NCBI GenBank assembly: GCA_036785705.1
Contig: JAWUZG010000056.1
Location: 18,020,001 to 18,084,000 of the forward strand
Source: Acanthornis magna
Taxonomy: Eukaryota; Chordata; Aves; Passeriformes; Acanthizidae
Length of the DNA: 64,000 nt
Reading direction: 5' to 3'
The position numbers and the translations under genes were made by a program. Shown here in pieces: positions 60,859 through 64,000 of the stretch. The notes beneath the pieces are model-generated. The model did no database searches, was not told where the DNA came from, and saw only the letters and a program-made list of their open reading frames with translations. Within the stretch, counting starts at the first letter, position 1, and each line of letters starts with the position of its first letter.

Positions 60859-61541
60859 CTCGGTGTCGCTGCTCCCTGGGGTGCTCCCCCGAATGCTCCC
60901 CAAATGTTGGAATCCATCTCCTGGCTTCAGGAGGAGCTCAGATCCCGAGCGGGGCTGCCCAGAGCCTCCCAAGCTCTGTGCAGCCTGGGTCCCTCTGCTC
61001 CCCAGGGGAGGGAGAGCACAAATCCCTCCATTCCCCAATTCCTGCTGCAATTCCCGAGGGAATTTGTTCCCCTGTGGCTCCCGAGCCTCAGGCAGGGCAG
61101 GAATGGAGCTGGGGGGACAGGGTTGGTGTTTGGAGCAGGACAAGAGCAATCAGGGGGATGGAAACAGCGTTTTTAAAGCAAAAAAAAAAAAAAGGATAAA
61201 CCTTTTTTTATGACTGACTTTGATAAATCAGGTGTCTGTTTTTTATAACCTATAGAAAAATCGATTCTTTCCACTGTGAGAGCAGACACCACGGAGTTGT
61301 TTGCAATTGTGGTGGAGTTATTTGGGGAGAAAAGAGTTTTCCTGGAGGTCACATGGAGGGGAAGGAGAGCAGCCCCGGGATTGGTGCAGATTTGGGTTGT
61401 TCCCTAAAAAATGTGTCCTTTTGGGGCAGTGGGGAGTAGGTTTTTAACTCTTCTTCCTGCAGCTGGGCAAGGTTGAGGTGGTTTATTCCAAATCCACCTT
61501 TTGCCATTTGATATTTAACCAATTTTTCCTTTCATTTTTAG

Positions 61542-61590
61542 GATGTCATCGGTCAGGTTCTGCCAGATGCAACCACCACAGCATTTGAGT
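61542..61590 (+). CDS. MAP2K5: MAP2K5 exon 2
   Basis: The acceptor is CATTTTTAG and the donor is GAGT|GTAAGT. It encodes DVIGQVLPDATTTAFE plus the first base of a tyrosine codon. It joins exon 1 in phase 0 (LLFRDVL-DVIGQVLP) and matches the PB1 domain of MEK5. The next exon, expected to carry the acidic E-D-E-D-G-D cluster that binds MEKK2 and MEKK3, was not found and lies beyond the right edge. Confidence 0.96.
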
Positions 61591-62826
61591 GTAAGTGGGA
61601 CTTGTATCAAGCCTCTCCTTTGTCACATTGCAGGGCTGCCATTTGAAGAAAATTATTTCATCATTTTTATTTTATTATTTTTATTATGTTATCATAATAT
61701 TTATTATTTTAAAATAAATAATATCCATCCTGCGTTACGGTTAAATATTCATGCAGTAATGCAGCTTTAATAATGGCACTAAACCAAGCAATATTTTATT
61801 ATTTAATCACATCTGGAATGAGCATATTTCCACAAAGTAGCTTTAATTACCAGCGTGACCTTACCATGCTCTCACTCCTCAGTGCAATTATATTGCTCAA
61901 ATTAAATGAAAAGTATAAACTACCTGTAGGTCTGAGCTTAAAATTTCAATCTTCGAGACCTCTCAGCAAGTATTTAGACTGATATGTATTCCTTAAATCC
62001 AGTTTGGTTTTGTTTTTTGAGGGATTCCTGGGGGATTTTCCTATCTGGGGAGCAATAAGCTGCCAAGGGGAGTGTCCCAGGGGATGAAACACTGAACTGG
62101 AGTTTTCTTCCAAGTGCAGGAGGCTCCTCCTATCACCTTTTAATTTTTATTCTATTTTTTTCTCTGTTTTCCTTTGGTAGAGATGAAATGGCAGGAAGGA
62201 CCTGCCAGGGCCTTGCATTCTTTATTAGCATTTCTCCTCTTTTTAGAGCTTTGTGGCTCATTCTGTCTGTGGATAATCAAAGGAAATACTGATTTATGGT
62301 TCTTCAAGTGCTATTTAGTGCTTTTTTTCTCTTCACGTTTGTGTTTTCCTCTCCTAAAATGCCACAAGAGCAGAGAAGTTTTATCCCTGTCCCCTCCACA
62401 TTTTTCCTGCCCCGCTTTTTAACCCGAGCAAAACCACTCTCCAGACCTTGCCATTTCTATTTTTTGAAATTTCTTGTTTTTACTGCTTTGTTAATATTTT
62501 TTGCCATCCCTCCCACGTCCCCCATTAGCTGAGTGTGAACTTCATGCTCCGGCAGCAGCCCATGGTGCTGGGGCCACGTTCAGAGCTTTCCTGGAAATTC
62601 CCATTTTGTGGCTGCCAACATCTGCTCTGTGCCCTCCACATCTGCCCTGTGTCCCCTGCCTGTCCCTGCCGTCCAAAATATGCTCTGGATATTGAGGCTG
62701 GGCTTTTTCTGTTTTGTTTTTTTATTTTTCCCCTATAGAATGCATGGATTTTGCTGCTTTCAGTTCTGTTCTCAGCTGCTCCGCTTCTGCTTCGGGTGGG
62801 GATCATTGTCACCCAGCCTAGGCCTT

Positions 62827-62880
62827 TGATTGATTGATAGATTGATTGATTGATTAATTCATTTATTTATTCATTATTGC
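62827..62880. repeat. (GATT)n / (ATTT)n microsatellite
   Basis: About eight TGAT units with one AGAT interruption, grading into TTATTTATTCATT. Confidence 0.93.
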
Positions 62881-62987
62881 TCTTTCTTCAGTTATGGTCA
62901 CCCCCAGCAATCCCACCTGGGGCTGCTCCTCTCTGCCCCTTGGGCCTGGAGCTGCATTTCCCTCTGTTCTCCCCAACCCCACAAATA

Positions 62988-63520
62988 ATCCCCCAAGAAA
63001 TAGCTCCCCCCCCCAAAAAATAGCTCCCCCCCCCAAAAAATAGCTCCCCCCCCCAAAAGATAGCTCTCCCCCCCAAAAGATAGCTCTCCCCCCCAAAAGA
63101 TAGCTCTCCCCCCCAAAAGATAGCTCTCCCCCCCAAAAATAGCTCCCCCCCAAAAATAGCTCCCCCAATAAATACCCCCCCAAAGAAAAAATAAATAACC
63201 CCCCAAATAAATATGCCCCAAATAAGTAATCCCCCCAAATAAATACCCCCCAATAAATACCCCCCAATAAAAAATAAATAACCCCCCCAATAAATAATCC
63301 CCCCAAAGAAGTGCCCCCCAATAAATACCCCCCAAATAAAAAATAAATAACCCCCTAAATAAATATGCCCCAAATAAGTAACCCCTCCAAATAAAAAATA
63401 AATACTCCCCCAAATAAATAACCCCCCCAATAAATAACCCCCAAATAAATACCCCCGCCAAATAAACAATGCCCCCAATAAATAACCCCCCCAAAACCCC
63501 CCAAATACCCCCCAAATAAC
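62988..63520. repeat. C-run / AATAAATA tandem array
   Basis: The left part is TAGCTC plus 7-10 C's plus AAAAAA or AAAAGA, at ~30 bp. The right part is AATAAATAAC or AATAAATAC with 4-8 C's, at ~15-17 bp. The - strand therefore has G-runs of 4-10 at short intervals. Open - strand frames here (Gly/Phe/Tyr/Leu/Trp-rich, 62863-63609) come from the array. Confidence 0.95.
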
Positions 63521-64000
63521 CCCACTGCCAGCATATGGCCCCTTACGATCCTTCTACCCGAACTCCTCCATTTCCCACATTTCTGCAGATTTGGGGAAGA
63601 TTGCTCCATAATATTTGTTTGCCATCTGCTGCTCTCTGCTATCTTGTGAGGATTTCTGGATTTCTTCCTCCATTTTAAGTGGCATTAACAAAATCCAGCC
63701 AGGACGGGGAATTTTCTTTTTTTGGTTCTTCTTTTGCTTCCCTAATGTGCTGGAAAATCAGATTGCTGTGCTCTAGGCAGGGAGAGAAGCTGGAAATCTT
63801 CCTGAATCTGTGTTTGTGTCCAGCTCCTTTTTGGAGCTTGGATCCCACTGTGGGGTGGCCGAGGAGCTTTGCACAACTACAGGACAGATTTTTTTCTGGT
63901 TTTACTCCTTGCCTGATCAGTTTAGATTCAGTTTTTTTTCCCCTGCCTTTTCATCCACATATTTTTAATTTCTTCTGTTTGTTCCACCACCAGGAATTTT

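Larger units (their letters stand above)
51743..61541 (+). other. MAP2K5: MAP2K5 intron 1, 9.8 kb, repeat-rich
   Basis: GT-AG. In order it holds a 17-bp minisatellite (51960-52736), a GTGCC run (52756-52783), unique sequence, an inverted CR1 (54082-54215), a possible solo LTR (56050-56620), a ~105-bp array (57556-60083) and a 28/35-bp array (60084-60858). No coding exon was recognised. The large open frames here all run through the arrays. Confidence 0.92.
61591..64000 (+). other. MAP2K5: MAP2K5 intron 2 (cut by window edge)
   Basis: AT-rich to 62820, then a GATT microsatellite (62827-62880) and a C-run/A-run array (62988-63520). No exon 3 candidate was found to the edge. Confidence 0.85.

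Noticed and set aside
59976..61199. 407- and 392-residue Cys/Val/Trp/Gly-rich open frames
   Set aside because: They are products of the 28/35-bp array; neighbouring frames read the same repeat.
62863..63609. - strand Gly/Tyr/Phe/Leu-rich frames (up to 205 residues), silk- or keratin-like at first sight
   Set aside because: They come from C-run/A-run simple repeats, with no promoter, splice or homology support.

Overview
This is nuclear DNA of a bird, probably a songbird. Three vertebrate genes lie in a row on the + strand with GT-AG introns. The window also holds at least twelve CR1 LINE fragments with the bird-type 3' end (core near 'CCCCTGGATCCCTGGCAG', terminal ATTCTGTG-like octamers). 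The order IQCH - C15orf61 - MAP2K5 is the same as on human chromosome 15q23, so this is a conserved synteny block. The songbird call is inferred from the CR1 subtype; no alignment was run.

Layout. (1) Positions 1-35985 hold the 3' half of IQCH. Eleven coding exons (2518 to 35985) encode about 566 residues: the C-terminal ATP-grasp-like part of the protein, ending in a TAG stop. The upstream exons, including the IQ motif, lie outside the window. A 1.24-kb minisatellite (6383-7622) sits in the second intron of the set. (2) Positions 39045-43129 hold C15orf61, complete in two coding exons (155 aa). Its start codon lies in a CpG-rich stretch directly after a CR1 fragment and a ~1-kb array of 10-bp repeats. 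Its intron opens with ~0.6 kb of pure polypyrimidine. (3) Positions 43130-51330 are intergenic, with a three-copy tandem repeat of unknown type and two stretches that look like conserved noncoding DNA. (4) From 51330 to the right edge is the 5' end of MAP2K5 (MEK5): the CpG-island promoter, exon 1 with the start codon, a 9.8-kb intron 1 full of tandem repeats, exon 2, and the start of intron 2.

The genes are not an operon and have no evident joint function. IQCH is a sperm and testis gene in mammals. C15orf61 is a small conserved protein of unknown role. MAP2K5 is the kinase that activates ERK5.

No new protein-coding system was found. The unusual content is in the DNA around the genes. Six tandem arrays lie in or beside introns and promoters. 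One is a run of about 40 acceptor-like units in IQCH. One forms essentially the whole proximal upstream region of C15orf61. A 105-to-28-bp series in MAP2K5 intron 1 looks like one array evolving into another. A two-codon AUG-UGA element lies just upstream of, and in frame with, the MAP2K5 start. Most long open frames in the window are by-products of tandem arrays and are not genes.
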